A DNA stretch of 64,000 nt from positions 5,460,001 to 5,524,000 of the forward strand of contig NC_135054.1 in assembly GCF_051014685.1 (NCBI RefSeq), read 5' to 3'. This document shows, piece after piece, positions 11,809 to 25,640 of this stretch. This stretch comes from Ptiloglossa arizonensis. Lineage: Eukaryota > Arthropoda > Insecta > Hymenoptera > Colletidae. A program made the translations under genes and the position numbers. Each line of letters starts with the position of its first letter. Positions within the stretch are counted from its first letter, which is position 1. Under the pieces are notes generated by a model. The model searched no databases and was not told where the DNA came from. It saw nothing but the letters and a program-made list of their open reading frames with translations.

Positions 11809-14800
11809 GGTTGGTTTTATTGTCTGCCACTTTATGTTAACGCAAGCGACTGAATTCATTATTACAAATGACAGGTTGACGACCACTGCCCTAGAGTAAT
11901 GAAGCTGGCTGTCTCCACTCGCTTAAGCATTAGAACTTGGGTCAATTCACGCGAAGCTCATTAATAACCGTACGACGTTTAAGATTCATTTATGTAGTTA
12001 TCCTTAGTACAATTTCATGTAGATTATTCTTCAAGATTAAATTGAACCGTGACAACTGGAACAATCTCAAGTTCACTTTATCGTATTAATTTATTTAAAA
12101 ATAGACACCGCAGCACACAGTCGAATGAGGAAACTACAACTTTATTATCCACCGATGCAACAATTCCCATTACGTAATTATTAATCGAGCCTTTCTTAGA
12201 AATTATTACCGAATAAGTTTCTCCTGAAATTAAAAAGCATAAATTGGTGAAATTCTTGTTAATGTCTGCTATCCCAGAAAAGAAAAATAACTAGGAATTT
12301 ACGAGCACATAGAATGTAACTTAATTGTCATGATATCCCATAAAAGGAAAACTTCGTAATAAATTTTAAAACAATGTTCTCTACATAGCAGTGTAGTTAA
12401 TTGAACGTTTACTATGGACGTCTCTTGTTGTTCAAAGAAATCGATAAATTTAATTTTAATTAATACCGTTTCCCTTTACATATGTAAATCAATTGGAAAG
12501 TTTCATTTCCAATTGAATATATATAAATTAAACGGGAAAATACACAGTAATAAAATCAAAATTGAATATAGTCTTTAGTTCTCAAACATCGAAAAATTTG
12601 TTATTGCTGGAATCGAGAGATAGAATAAAGTACTAATTTTAAACAATTCTTCTTGCGAGAATTGGAGTTTTGCTAATCTTTCGTGTTTTCACTCTTTATA
12701 TTTTTTTACCCGGTATGAAAAGTAAGCTTGTATTTATAAACTTTAATTGAAATAATTTTATCGATATTTAATGCATTTAACCATAATATAAGATTCAATA
12801 TTAATCTTGATTAAAGGTAATAAAAATGTGACTAAGATTTTATTTGAGATTAACTAAAGATGTCAGAGCGGTGATAAAATATTTGACTCGGTTATTAAAT
12901 TATTAAAATTGAAAACAAGATCAGGAAGCAAGATTCTAGAATCTTGTACGGGTGTTCTACTTTATGTAACACTTTATTAACGGTTGCTTCACTGAATATA
13001 AATCAGCACATGACTTAAATTCGAGATTGATTAAAACGCCACTTGTGCACGTGTGGTGCTTCAAAAGATACGATATACTATATTTTACGTTAACAATCGA
13101 CAACAAAAATCAAAATTGCGCATTCGTGCGAATTCCGTTGATAAATTTCCTATCTTTATTATCTTCGACTAAGGTATACGATTCCTTCGAACACCGTAAA
13201 TAGTATTCATAATTTAATATGATTAGCGTAACTAAAATACGCAGGTATGGAATTGATATTTGGCTAATTTAATAAGACTGACAATGAAATTGAATTAGTA
13301 TTTTATCGACCAGAATTGTACTAATACAAGAGATTTGCTAGCCAAATGTAAACACTGGAACTGCATGTGTTAATATGTGAACATTGTAAGTCAAATTCTT
13401 GTAATCTCAAACACTTGTAAATGTATCCTGTGTATTATTCTAATCCGACGTATTTGTCTGTAAACTAAATGTTACAACGTAAATTTCTTTATAAAACATC
13501 ATAAAAAATAAACATTTTTAAATGAAATAAAATTTGTGGATTTTATAGATGTAGGTACATAGCAAATATTTGCATATCGTTTTCCCTGAAACTACTACAA
13601 TTTGGAAACATTATATGAAACATTTAATTCTGTTAAACGTAATATTTTATTATGCACTCAATATGTAATTATTTAAGACTACAATTTTTTTTATATAAAT
13701 TTTCTATACACACCGTAAAGCAGACGACACATTCGAAGATCTTTTACCACTTTTTATCAAAATGCTTAACCAAAAAATTAAAAATCATTTTCTACATGCT
13801 TCTCGTTAAACCCATTGTCACATGCACTTGCAATATGCATATTATACAACATAATCCCATAGGTAATGGAAAAAATGAGTACATTAGAGTACAGAGTTGT
13901 TTGTTGCAGAATGACCAACGTTTTTTTCAATATTTAAGCAAATAAATTAAAATTCTTGAAAAAACACATTTTCTTCTACCGTTTATCTTTGATCATCGAA
14001 TACAATGAGTGAGTTGAAACAACGTTCTTAAGAACGAAATCTCGTATGAAATATTTTTATTTTACATTTTTTGCTTACTCTTGCACATACAGTTCAAAAT
14101 GCAGTTTTTTTTTAGATACTCGCTCTTTCTCGTGCCTCTTACAAACGAATACGCATATCTGTTATATAAAGAACTGCACGACACCGAAGGTTAAAGAAAT
14201 TCTAAACTAATTCTATTTGAACAGGATGGCGCATTCCACAACAATCTTTCCCGGGCCAGTACCTGAGGCCACCTGCTAATAAGCTTTCCAACACCACGTT
14301 AATAATAATAGCGTCGGTACAAATAGAGGAATATTAACTTTATAATGTGACTGTCACTTTACAAGTATTAAACTTAAAAGGAAAACATCTGCTGAACATC
14401 TGGGAAGCTTAAATGCTTCAAAGGGTAACAAAGAAACCCGGATCAGTTTCTTGGATTGTACATCCAGAATAAAAATTGTATAGATGCGATGGATCGTAAA
14501 ACGACTAGTCGCTAATCTCTTCGAATTAAACTTTACTTACGTAACACGAACAAAGGAAAGTAAGAAACTTCGTTGAGAATTTCGAAAAGCGGATACATTC
14601 TCCTTAAAATTGGCTCAAATATCAGTTGTAAGACACGTACCAAATTGAGCAAGCGCGTCATTGGCGAACGACCTACGCCGACTACTTGCACGAAATGCTT
14701 AAGTAATAGGAACCTTGGACGACAATCAGCAGCTGAGTGACCCTAATAATTGCACGTACCATCTGTCGGACAAAAGCACATCGAGGAACATCCCGTGGCT

Positions 14801-16980
14801 TACGCTAAATCGTATTTGCAATATCAGGAAACGTGCAGTCAATTCGTAATAAAATCAGATTTTGCCATTTCTCTTCGTAAAGAAAGGCTGTTAATATAGG
14901 TTGTAAGAAATTTGTACTATGTTCGTTCATCCATTTATGAGCAATCGTAATCTATGTATTATCATAAAACATTATATTTTTGGAAAGTGATTTATACATT
15001 GCATCATTCACTTAATAATTATGTAAACCATTGCTTGGCCCTAAATGCTCAATAATATTTGAAAAAGCAAGAATAGAACAGAATGTTTCCAATGAGAAAA
15101 AATTAATCAGAAGTTCTTACATTATTAGGTTCCAATTAGATAAAAAGAATAAATAAATCAATCCGACTTTACTTTTGGAAGTAAAAATAAAAATTATTCC
15201 AAAACAATAACAAATATTTTATTCATCGTTGACAAACAAGTTTCTAATTTATCTATTGTTCATTGTAACACATACTGTTACGATATTGAATGTAAACATA
15301 GTATTTATAAATGTATATCTATATTTTTTATTAAAAATAAGCATGTTAATAATACATAATTATATTGTGCATAATATGATATTATATTACCAAATAAAAC
15401 TAATGCCCATGTACACTAAACATGATACGATAGTTCTATTTATTTTATGAAACTTTTGTAATAAAAGTTTTGAAGTAACTATTTTCGTGGAACTTTTATA
15501 TAAATTCTGTAGTATCTATATCATATAAACAATTTTCAAAACAGTTCTTCGTGATAAACATTTTATTCCCTAAAAATACCACACAGATAAATATTCCTTG
15601 ACAAAAATTATAAGTTCTAACAAAACATTTAAATGTAAAAATTAACGCTACTTATATTTGTTGAAACTCATAACACCTTTATACAATGTACACACATAAT
15701 ATATATATATGCAATATATGTTATATATGTAACAGTATCTGCACTTCTGTAATTTGAACGACAAAAGTTTGTATATTTTTGGATAATTTTATTAAAAATA
15801 AATAATATATATTCGAAACTTGGAATTAATATATCTTTCACGACGTGGAATTAAAATACATATTACAGATAAATGTTATTGGTGTAATGTACTATACAAA
15901 TACTGTTCTAGTCAAACATTATCTGAATATTGTACCATCCTACTGATTCATTCTCCAAAGTACAATTTCTTAAACTTTGTTCTGCCTTATCACTTTTACT
16001 TATACTCCAAAAACTGTTAAATGTCCAAGTAACTCCTGTAAAAGAGATTTTGTGTAATTCAAGGGATTCATCAGAATGAAAAAAAGCTAATAAGTAACCA
16101 CTGTGGAATGTCGACCTATTGTACTTGTTGGTAAAAAACAATCCACAAATGATGTATTATTGAAATTACAAAATAAAATATACGTAAGTCACTATACAGT
16201 TTTACAATATTGAATCGTTGTTTTAACGTTAAACAACGTGAAATAAATACAAATAAAGGCAAGAATTTGTTTCGCTTGGACATCGGTAACTAACTTCAAT
16301 TATACCGTTATAAAAAATTCGTAAGAAAATTCAAGCATTAAATGAAATTGGTTCGAACAAGTTACATTAATTTTAACGTAAGAATTACCGATGTCATTAG
16401 AATCGAGACAAGTATTTCAATTCGAACGCAACGGAAACAGAAAATTAATTAAAGTTTATTTCTTGTGGGGAACGTATAATCTAGACAAAGCATGCATTAA
16501 CAACGCTACGAGTTATAACAATGACCAGTGCAAGCCACGATTTACATAATAGTTACCGTAACGACAAGTCGTGATTGCAAATTAAGGTAACCATTGTTGC
16601 AGATACTGATGTATACACGAATGAGTTAGTTTCTCAGCTTTCATGGAGAAGTTCTCAAAGGAACGAGAAGTGGCTCTTCGAGAACGAGATCCAGCATTCA
16701 AGTGGCCAGTATAAACCTCTACTCGTGTGAACAGATTTATCGTCCATGTTCCAGAAGACGAAAGGCAAACAATTATGACCATAAATAAACTTCGCTTCCA
16801 CGATGCGTACAATCTGTGTATACAGCATTCGTATGAGTATGGATCCTCTTTATCTTTCTTACACGCTGTTCTCGTTTGCTTCTTGAGATAGAACAGCGGA
16901 GTAGGTTCAGCCTTGAAACGAGTGTTCCGTTAAAGCGCCTACCGTTTTATGAACAATCAAAATTCGCAGAGACGATAATG
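11809..16980. other. Gene-poor AT-rich stretch
   Basis: No supported gene. It includes an AT microsatellite-like patch at about 15,690-15,735 and very AT-rich open frames (for example 15,229-15,450) whose composition is that of background DNA. A somewhat GC-richer patch at 14,220-14,300 is unexplained. Confidence 0.5.
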
Positions 16981-16984
16981 TAGC

Positions 16985-17025
16985 AATAACCTCTTCAAGG
17001 ATACTGACACATGGGTGTGCTTGTG
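16985..17025 (+). repeat. Short dispersed repeat, copy 1
   Basis: About 37 bp beginning TAACCTCTTCAAGG matches 19,020-19,058 with only a handful of differences. Flanking sequence on both sides is unrelated. It probably marks one end of a small degraded transposable element. Confidence 0.45.
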
Positions 17026-19019
17026 AAAGCTTGAAAGTTAGACCTGAACAAAACTATGAATCGTATCGGGTCGGATGGTTTAGTGAACCTGCGTAAGCAC
17101 CACGCTTAAGCAAAACCTTACTCGACGCTGGAGTTGCTATCTATCTTACTTTCAGAAATTTGTGCGTTACATCCAAGGACGGAGTTCGTAAATCTATTAA
17201 TTTTAATCTGTGATCGATAGCTCACACATGTGAGTAATCCGCCAGAGAAGTATGTATGTACCTACTTACATAGTTCTTAGAATAGTCGCACGTGTAAATC
17301 GCCGATAGTTAATGGATCGATGTTTGAATGTTTAACGTACACTTTAAGAACTTTTTGTATCAAAAATTCTCAAAATGCAAAATTAATGGAACGTTGAACA
17401 AATGAACAAGTTTTGCCAATTTTGCAAAAATTGCGAAACAATTGCACACTGTTGCTCGAAAATTTGAAACAAATTACCGAAGTACCGAATTGACAAAAGA
17501 GCCGTCAAATGATACATTTAAGATGATTGAATTTCGAGCCACGAGTTGGGCAATCTGAGCAAAGTTACGCGTGTACAGGCGTGCACCACTCGCAACGTAG
17601 AATGGTCCGGTTTAAAATATATTTTCAAATCGAAAAAATTAAAGAGTGTAGATACTTTGGTTTCTCGAATGGAAGAGAAAATTGTACTTAAATCGGCCGA
17701 TCGAAGAATCTAAACTCTTTAATATCTTTATTCGATCATTTGTTACTAGTAAAGAGACCGCATCCATGAAAAAATTTAAAATATATTATACAACATACGT
17801 TCAATTTTGAAAAGAGATCCAAGATAACCGTCTCAGTTTAGATTGTATTCTGTCCGTTGTGTGCACAATAGTGTTCAATTATACGTGAAAAATCGAGACC
17901 GGATATTCGCATATAGTCGAGGTTGGTTGCGAATTCATTCAAGGAATTGACTTTTCTTATCTCGAGCAGAGATCCAGCCATACGTGTACCGTCAGGTGAG
18001 AAAAGCGAACGAAATGCACTAACAATAAAAGTGAGCGCAACAGCGAGCGAGTTAGAACCACTTGGTCGTCGAGCTTCAAAACGATACTGCACGTGTATCC
18101 GTGTGACAATACTAATGCAAACTAACGACTTTCAAATTTTTCAGTATACTTTCGTAAGAATATGGATTGACGAGATTTCCCCGATAAAAATGAGAGTAAA
18201 CAAGACCATAGTCGAAATACTTTTACTTACACCTTATATGAATCATTTTTGGAAAGTTTGTAATTTCATAGAATTAAAAATAATTCAAATAAGATCGTGT
18301 TTAGACTCATCTCAGACTTGAAAAAAATCTTAGCAATCCACTGATAAAATTCTCATGAAGCTACGATATTGAAAACAAAAGTTTTAATTTTCATTAGTAA
18401 ATGAAATTCAATTCTGTTGGCATAACTTATTGCTCTTCCCTGAACCTTTGAGTTTAAGGATTGTTCGAGCTAGAGAAACACTGATGAGAATGTTTCTTTC
18501 CCATATATTCGGGCTATATTCTAGGTTGCTCGATAAATTTTGTCGTTCGATAAAACTTATTAAACAACCTATTATAGTCGGACATTGCTGCGCTTAATTA
18601 TGCTTTCTGTAAAGTTCTCGTGATGCCAGATGCGTGTAAAATTATTGTGTAACGAAAGTATAAGAATGTATAAACTCATTTATAAGCAATTAAGAAGTGA
18701 CTAAAGCGGTAAAATGCGAGAACGTTATGGCAGTTCCGTGACTGCTACGGAAACTTGCGTTTTGTTTCTTTGAAGGTAAATAACGAATTGACTAAACGTA
18801 CGGTTATGCCGGATCGTTGAACCGATACATTTTTATCGTATTTCCATTGACTGCAATCATAAGTGCCCGTTTCTATAGCTGTAGCTTTATGCTACTCAAA
18901 ACTTTATAGCACGCGTCTGCAAGAAATGTATACCGGTACGGTAATATTTATGTACTATGTTTCTCGTCGTTCACATTTCACGTATGGCTTCTGTAGAATG
19001 GACTGATACGTTACCCGCC

Positions 19020-19292
19020 CTTAACCTCTTCAAGGTTACTGCCACATACGTGTATGTTTAATTCCGACGTTAGTTTAAGTACTGTTTCATAGAAACGGCC
19101 ACTGAAATTACGAACAAACATTCATAATTAAATTTGCAGATGATGTAACACAGCAACATCATCATCATGGAGCTGATATACATCATGGCTAATCGGAAAT
19201 GTAACCTAACACTCAAATAGCTAATCATGGAACAATATCGGTTTTAATTTTTGTTTGCTTCAAAACAAGAGCATTCGTCTCTGGAAAGGTTA
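19020..19292. repeat. Short dispersed repeat, copy 2; possible TTAA-ended MITE
   Basis: The left edge TTAACCTCTTCAAGG at about 19,021 is a copy of the motif at 16,985. About 260 bp downstream lies ctggaaaggttaa (19,280-19,292). Read on the other strand this gives TTAACCTTTCCAG, an imperfect inverted partner. The arrangement could be a second decayed TTAA-type miniature element, but the match is short and imperfect. Confidence 0.25.
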
Positions 19293-20547
19293 AGGTGTTA
19301 AGTATACCAGCATCGTCGTCGTTTATGGAAAGGATACTTTTTATAATACATATTAAATAGATAGAATATAGAAGATGTACTGTAGAACTTATTAAAGCAA
19401 ATCTCGTACCTGTAAATTGCTCTAAAAGTTTCTTAATTTTTTTTTAAATGTATATGCTGGGAACGGTTAAATGTATGTATAAATTTAGGCTTCAAGAATT
19501 GTTATTTAAGTTCATTGACTTTATGAACTAGTATTTTATAGTATTTTCTATCAAATTGTCACGATTCTTCCCTGCGAGGTTATCACAATCATCCCCACTA
19601 CTTCCTGGAACGACGCACCTTGGATGTACGTCTGATCTACTTACTTTTAGTAGAAGAGTGTCTGATGATTAGATCTCATAAAATGGATTTATAGAAATGT
19701 TTTCGATCGTTTTAAGCCTTTTGGAATTACTTGTAGTAAAAATGAATGTATTTTGCAACGATCACGAAAATCAGTCTTGACCAGCTAAATTGGCAATCCA
19801 TCATAGTTTGCGCCCCTATTTAGCATACAAATAAATTAACACATTATTGTGTTTTTATTTAACATATAAAAACTTAGAACTGATCTTTCCAGCTCTCTGG
19901 AATACATTTAGTTTTTAAGTTGTTTTAAATATTTTATATTAGAAGTGACCATGAAAATTCTGAATAAGTATTTAAGGATCAATTCTGTATTAAAGTGATA
20001 AAATTATGGCACGTAGAAACTCGTTGTATCTAGGTAATAATGAACATCTACACGCACATTTGTATATTGATGCAATTGTGCACAATTTGCATTAATTAGT
20101 TTAAAGACGCGTATAATAGACGTTAAGACGAATGAATTTTATCATAGAAATTCTTGTGGTTCGTTTGAAACATATTATTCCAAAGACGTTATCACTGAGT
20201 TCAAATTTAGACTGCAGTACGTAACATTTGCATTTCGTGTTAGTATACACATAGCAGTCGCTCAGTCGGTTTACTGTTCCACTTTCCGTTCCTGCAGAAT
20301 AATCGAGCGCGAACAAGATAAGATCTTCAAAGACACAATTATGAGGTTTTCGTAACTCCATGTTCATACGTGTAATATATCATCCAATTTTATTTCAATG
20401 AATTACTAAAAAACGATAAAAATATCTGCAATACTATTACAATTCACCTTCTAAGGAACTGATAACTGATTCCTTATAAGGAACGACTTAGAATTTAAAT
20501 GGTATATTTAAATTTTTAATGGTTTTAGAGTAACAGTAAATGTACAA

Positions 20548-21128
20548 TAACTCCTCGATAAAAGTCACAAGCGTGGAACCACTCGGAGACTTTTAACGAA
20601 TATGATAGATGATTTTGTACCAAGGATTTTAAATTTTTTGTTTCAATTTGCGGCTAAATGTTGCGTGTATCACCCGAAATCCATCAAGAGTAAGTGAAAC
20701 AGACCAACAGAAAGCGATTATTAGAAAATAACAATTTATATATATTTCATTGTATCTTTCAATGCATTGGTGAGGTTTTCATGACGAAAATAAATCCAAA
20801 CGTAATTCTAATTACTTTTAGTTATACATTATAAAAATAATTTCTAAAAAAATATTCAATTACGTATAATTCAAATTATTGCGAAATAGGTCATATTTTG
20901 ACATATTTTCATCGAATAAATCTTGTCAATCCCATGATAATATTAACGAAAATGCCATAACCAATACAAATATTTTAATTCTTATGGTAGGACAACCACT
21001 TTTGACGGGTAGCCGATTTTTATTTGGACAGCTGCTGACCACGTTAGTCGACGGATATAACTGTAGTAGGTAGTGATGATTACGAAACATATATCGGGGT
21101 AATACTCCGAACTTTTAACGAGGAGTTA
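20548..21128. mobile_element. Possible MITE with 18-bp inverted termini
   Basis: TAACTCCTCGATAAAAGT at 20,548-20,565 is matched by its reverse complement at 21,111-21,128 with a single mismatch, enclosing 581 bp. No transposase is visible inside. Target duplications are not clear. The interior (from about 20,670) shares blocks with 25,300-25,640 and 27,775-27,880, which supports a repeat-family origin. Confidence 0.45.
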
Positions 21129-21724
21129 CTGTGGACAAATCAAGTATAGCGTTTCGGAACAGTAATCAGAATTCAATTACGCAACCTTCGTAATGAAGCA
21201 AGATTTAAATAACCTGGATAAAAGTTGACTTGTAATAAAACTATTTATCTAAAAGATTAGTACATTACAAATTTCAATGAGCTACAACATTTGTAGCAGT
21301 ATCGATTCATTCTGAGATTAATATGTTTATATTTTTACTTGTCATTATATAAAACAATCAAAACAGAACCAGTAAGGTGAAAATCTATAGTCACTTTGAG
21401 AAGATTTGGTGATCATTGTTTATATTTTAGTAAAATGATAATATTTAAACGATTCGCTTGAAAAATGTAATTTTTTTCTGTTATACAGTACTCTTATCGC
21501 GAACGAGCGGTATATAGAACGCTACAGAATATCGAACGGAAGTTCATGAACGTTCACGGTCATAAGAGAAGAAAGAGAAAGAGTAAAAGTATCGGCAAAC
21601 AGACTATACATATTACGTGCCACAGTAGCACAGGGGCATTGAACTTTTACTTTTAACTGAATAATGCACGTGACTAACCTCCAGTGAAATGACCACAACA
21701 ACAAATCGATCCATAAATATTTTC

Positions 21725-22760
21725 CGATCGACAGAAAGAGAATGTAGAGTTTCTAGCACGTATTCTGTAATTATAAAACTTTTCATCTGCGAGGTAAAAT
21801 TAAATATTTTGTAATCTGCGAAGAAACCTCGGATAAATTTGTTCTAGGACTATTTAATTTGATAATCATTTAAGTAAATCCAATCTTCTAAATAACATCA
21901 ACGTGTTTTCAACAATAATTTTGTAAAATTCATCTATGCAATTAACTAGTTTACGCTAGTGTAATTCTGTGATGATCGACACACAATACGAACTATTCCT
22001 ATTTATTGATTATCTTTATTTAAAATAATTCCTATTATCCTTTTTTGTGAAGATGTGAACGTGTAACGATGAAGTAAATGAAATTTTCTTTTCTCTCAAT
22101 ATAAAACGTTGATTTCTTTAATTTAATCAGATTCGAATTTAATATTTTTGTGTTAAAACATTTACTGAACTCTACATAATATCTTTAAAAACTTTAACGT
22201 CGGTAATAGCGTTTCAAGTTGAATTATCGTAACGTGTTTTATTTTAACACTTATATTTTTACATGAAATTAAATTATAATGTAATTCATTAAAAGTGGTT
22301 CTCGTCGAATATTAACAAACGTAAAATATTTTAACATTGAAATATTTTACTCAAAGTTTTTAACAAAGGTTCCATTTACACGGAGATGAGCATGAAAAGT
22401 GAAATCATAAGATTTTCAAAGTTGAATGAACGGTATAAAAACTAAGAAAATCTTACGGTATAGTATGCTGTAATCTAAAAAACAGACTACAAATTATTCC
22501 TTCGCTAGATGAATAATTAAATGAGGTAAAAATGAAAACAAAGATCTTAATATAACGAAATTATGCAAGTTTATTTGAATCTCTAGTTTAGATAATATAT
22601 TACATAATATTTCTCCATTCACAAAAAGTCAATTTTTTGAGTCAAATATTTCAATGAAAAACGAATCCAAAACTATCGTTAGGTCTATCGAATGAGAATG
22701 TAGAGTTTCTAGTACGTATTCGTTAACTTTAAAACGTTCTAATTACGAAATAAAACTTAA
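21725..22760 (+). repeat. Pair of short direct repeats
   Basis: GAGAATGTAGAGTTTCTAG occurs at about 21,738 and again at about 22,694. Each is followed by a similar 40-50 bp of (C/T)ACGTATTC... and an AATTAAATATTTTGTAA-like tail. The 956-bp spacing and the divergence suggest two old copies of one repeat, or the ends of one degraded element. Confidence 0.35.
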
Positions 22761-25299
22761 TGTTCTATAAGCTACATAAAGCTAATTACAATAATTCATA
22801 AACGAAGATACACTTTAGTGTATTTCTGTACACTTCAAAAGTAATGATCAATGCACAGTTTTAAAGGAATTATGAAATTTGAATGTTCTAAACATTATTT
22901 GGTTTCTACGAAAAATAATTAACAACGAATAGTAGTAAAATCATCGTAGAAAGGAACGTATCGTTTCATTTAAAAAAACGAACGAAGTTGTTCTTGTTCT
23001 TCGTAATTCTTTTACACCATCAGCAACGAAACACACTATGCACCATTATTTTCCAAAGTAAACGAGTTATTCAAGTGGCATAGTTTTATATTTCTCGCCC
23101 TATATATTCCCAAAGCTTTATAATTTGTTTAATCTCCGAGTTCCGGGGATTATTTTCTTGTTAGAAACAGTCGTTTATAAATAACTTTTTATATGTTACC
23201 GCGGTAGTCTACTCTTCAATCTCGTCGGAATAATTTAATTCGCGTCTATTTTCTACTTGTTATCAAATCATGACGTCATTTCCTACTGGCGCGCATTTTG
23301 CACCGACATATGTACTGGACAAATGATCGTACTGTACCATGCACGACTCTTAAAATCCCACAGTATACACTAATCATCCCTATTCCAGCCATTAAGTCGA
23401 CTTTCCTTCGTATCTGGTTCCTGACTCATTGCTTGCTTTGGTTGGGCAGAAAGGAAATAAACTGCGGTAAACTAGTGTTTTAAGGGATATAAATTCTACG
23501 GAAAATTTTCAACACGTGAATGTTTAAAAAAGAAAGACGAAACAAGTCTGAGCTTCGTGATTTACAATAATTTATAGTTCTGGAAAAACTTGATATTGAG
23601 CAATTCCAAGCCTATTTCATCAAACTTCCTTGTTTTCTGAAGAATCAAAAGTTGTAGGATACCCTTTGAATGGCACACCTAAAGATTTAACGCATAACGT
23701 TATACTGTTCTTCTTTAATTGTACTATCTACTGACAAGAATTGTATAAAATCAACAATAAACAAAAGCACACGAACTTGTGTTTTTCAGAAACACTTTTA
23801 CACTAGTCTCTTATGTTTCTTCATTTAAATCAATACAAAGGTATACAAATTATAGGACTCGTGTGTTCACGGTGCATTCGTTCCAAGGGAACATAAATTG
23901 CCTTTCATTTGTTATCGTCGAATCCTATACAAAGAGTCGTAAGCACGAGATACAAATATTAATTTATCCATCGAATAAAGTGATAGACTATTGTGTCAAC
24001 AAAAGATTCATCAGTCTTATTCTTTCCAAAATCCACAGAATATAGTAAATAGAGTTCGGCAGCAATTGATTATTTTGTGATTACTTTCGTAATTGATTAA
24101 TAAATGTAATCGCATTAATAATAATCATTCGTCAATTAATCGTTATTAAAATTAATTAGTACTTCATAATTATTTAGTGAAACATTATTTTAGCTTCTAC
24201 TACCTTTGTCTTTAAATTTGCTATTATTAACATATTGATACAATCGTAATAATTTATAGTTTAATCACAATCAAAACTGTAAATGTTTCGTGACCAATGA
24301 TTAACGAGTTAATCATAATTATGATTTTCTATTTTTCAATCATTGAAATAACTGTAGGAAAATCTAAAAATTTATTTTAGGACGAAAATACAATTCTAGA
24401 AAAATAATTTCTTTTTAAATGGAATTTAAGAGTGAATAATTTCGGAAGTAAAAAGTAAATCCGTATAATTAATTACCACAGTTATTAAATCAACAAATCG
24501 TGAAACTTAACACAAATACCTACTTTGTAACCATTTCCCGAACAATCACGAAAATTCGTGAGTAAATGGAGAACTCAATAGTCGTTATCAGACACGTGTT
24601 TTTGGTTACAAAAAAGTAATTTTATTTTCGTGTCCAGAAAAAATCTTGCGCCCCTTGAAACGTGAAGGAAAATATACTTCTTATACAGCGTCGGTGTTCT
24701 GCCTCCAAAAAATATTTTGACAAGGTATATTTAGATTCCCTCCCCCATTGTGTGTGAGTACATGAATCTAACATCTTCGTGCAGAATATTGACGTGCTCA
24801 TAAATTTCTAACTACCTTGAAACAACATCCACTGTTTTCTCTTTCCTTATAGTGTAAGAATGGCCAAAATGTAAAGTGGAAAGAAGAAAATTTTCAAGCA
24901 CGAAATACATTGAAAGAAAATACATTTCAAACGATAAAATACAGATTCGAACACAGATTTAATTAGTTATGCATTATTATGGGTACACTAACTCCCGGTT
25001 AGTTGTCACCCGCTTAAGAGTAACGAAGTCATCCCTCCCTTCTTCCCAACATTATTGTTTCTTCAGCCCAAGCAATCTTTCGAATCTCCCTAGTTCTTGA
25101 ACTTATCACTGTATGCTTCATTATAACTGAATTACCAATATATTAGTGAAGTTTTGTTATTTGGGCCACATCATATTCCATATAACCGAGAAAAAAGTTA
25201 ATTTACAATAAAAAGATTGTTCAGTTATTCGAGGTAGATTGAGTTACTGTTCCAGGGATCAACCTCTTTTATTTCGAGCTACAGTCTAGCCACGTATAC

Positions 25300-25640
25300 A
25301 TCGCTCGTCAAGGAAAATCACGGGATATATCGAGAGTAAGCGAGACAGAGCAACAGTGAGAGAGACTCGCATTATATACGCTCGGTAACCGAAATATCAA
25401 AGTTACGGCATACTTATATCGATGTATCGTGTATTAATATGAAATAGAAATTTGTATAGTCTTCGTTATGTCTTTATAAGAGCATTACTATGCTCTTAGA
25501 TTTATAAAGTTCTCCCAATGAAAATGAGTCGCACAACACAATCACATTTGGACTATTTTTAGTTATATTTTATTTGAGTTAATATTGAAATTAATTTCTG
25601 AAAAACTTTCAACTACGAAATCAAAATAAAAACAATGCTG
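25300..25640 (+). repeat. Diverged interspersed repeat related to 20,670-20,880
   Basis: Two blocks match in the same order. The first is a GAGAGTAAGCGAGACAGA-like block, compared with AGAGTAAGTGAAACAGA at 20,688. About 200 bp further on is a block with TTTTTAGTTATA and then AATTTCTGAAAAACTTTCAA, compared with the sequence at 20,815-20,865. A third partial copy of the second block is at 27,775-27,880. All copies are old and interrupted by indels. No coding capacity is evident. Confidence 0.45.

Noticed and set aside
16582..16779. Minus frame with a hydrophobic start and an RSRR stretch, suggestive of a secreted peptide
   Set aside because: The annotated start is not ATG. From the internal ATG the hydrophobic stretch is too short for a clear signal peptide, and nothing supports transcription.
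17838..18321. Overlapping open frames on both strands, one with an FSPDGTR-like stretch resembling WD40 repeats
   Set aside because: A single short match in one frame, no second repeat, and the opposite strand is equally open. A locally lower stop-codon density explains both.
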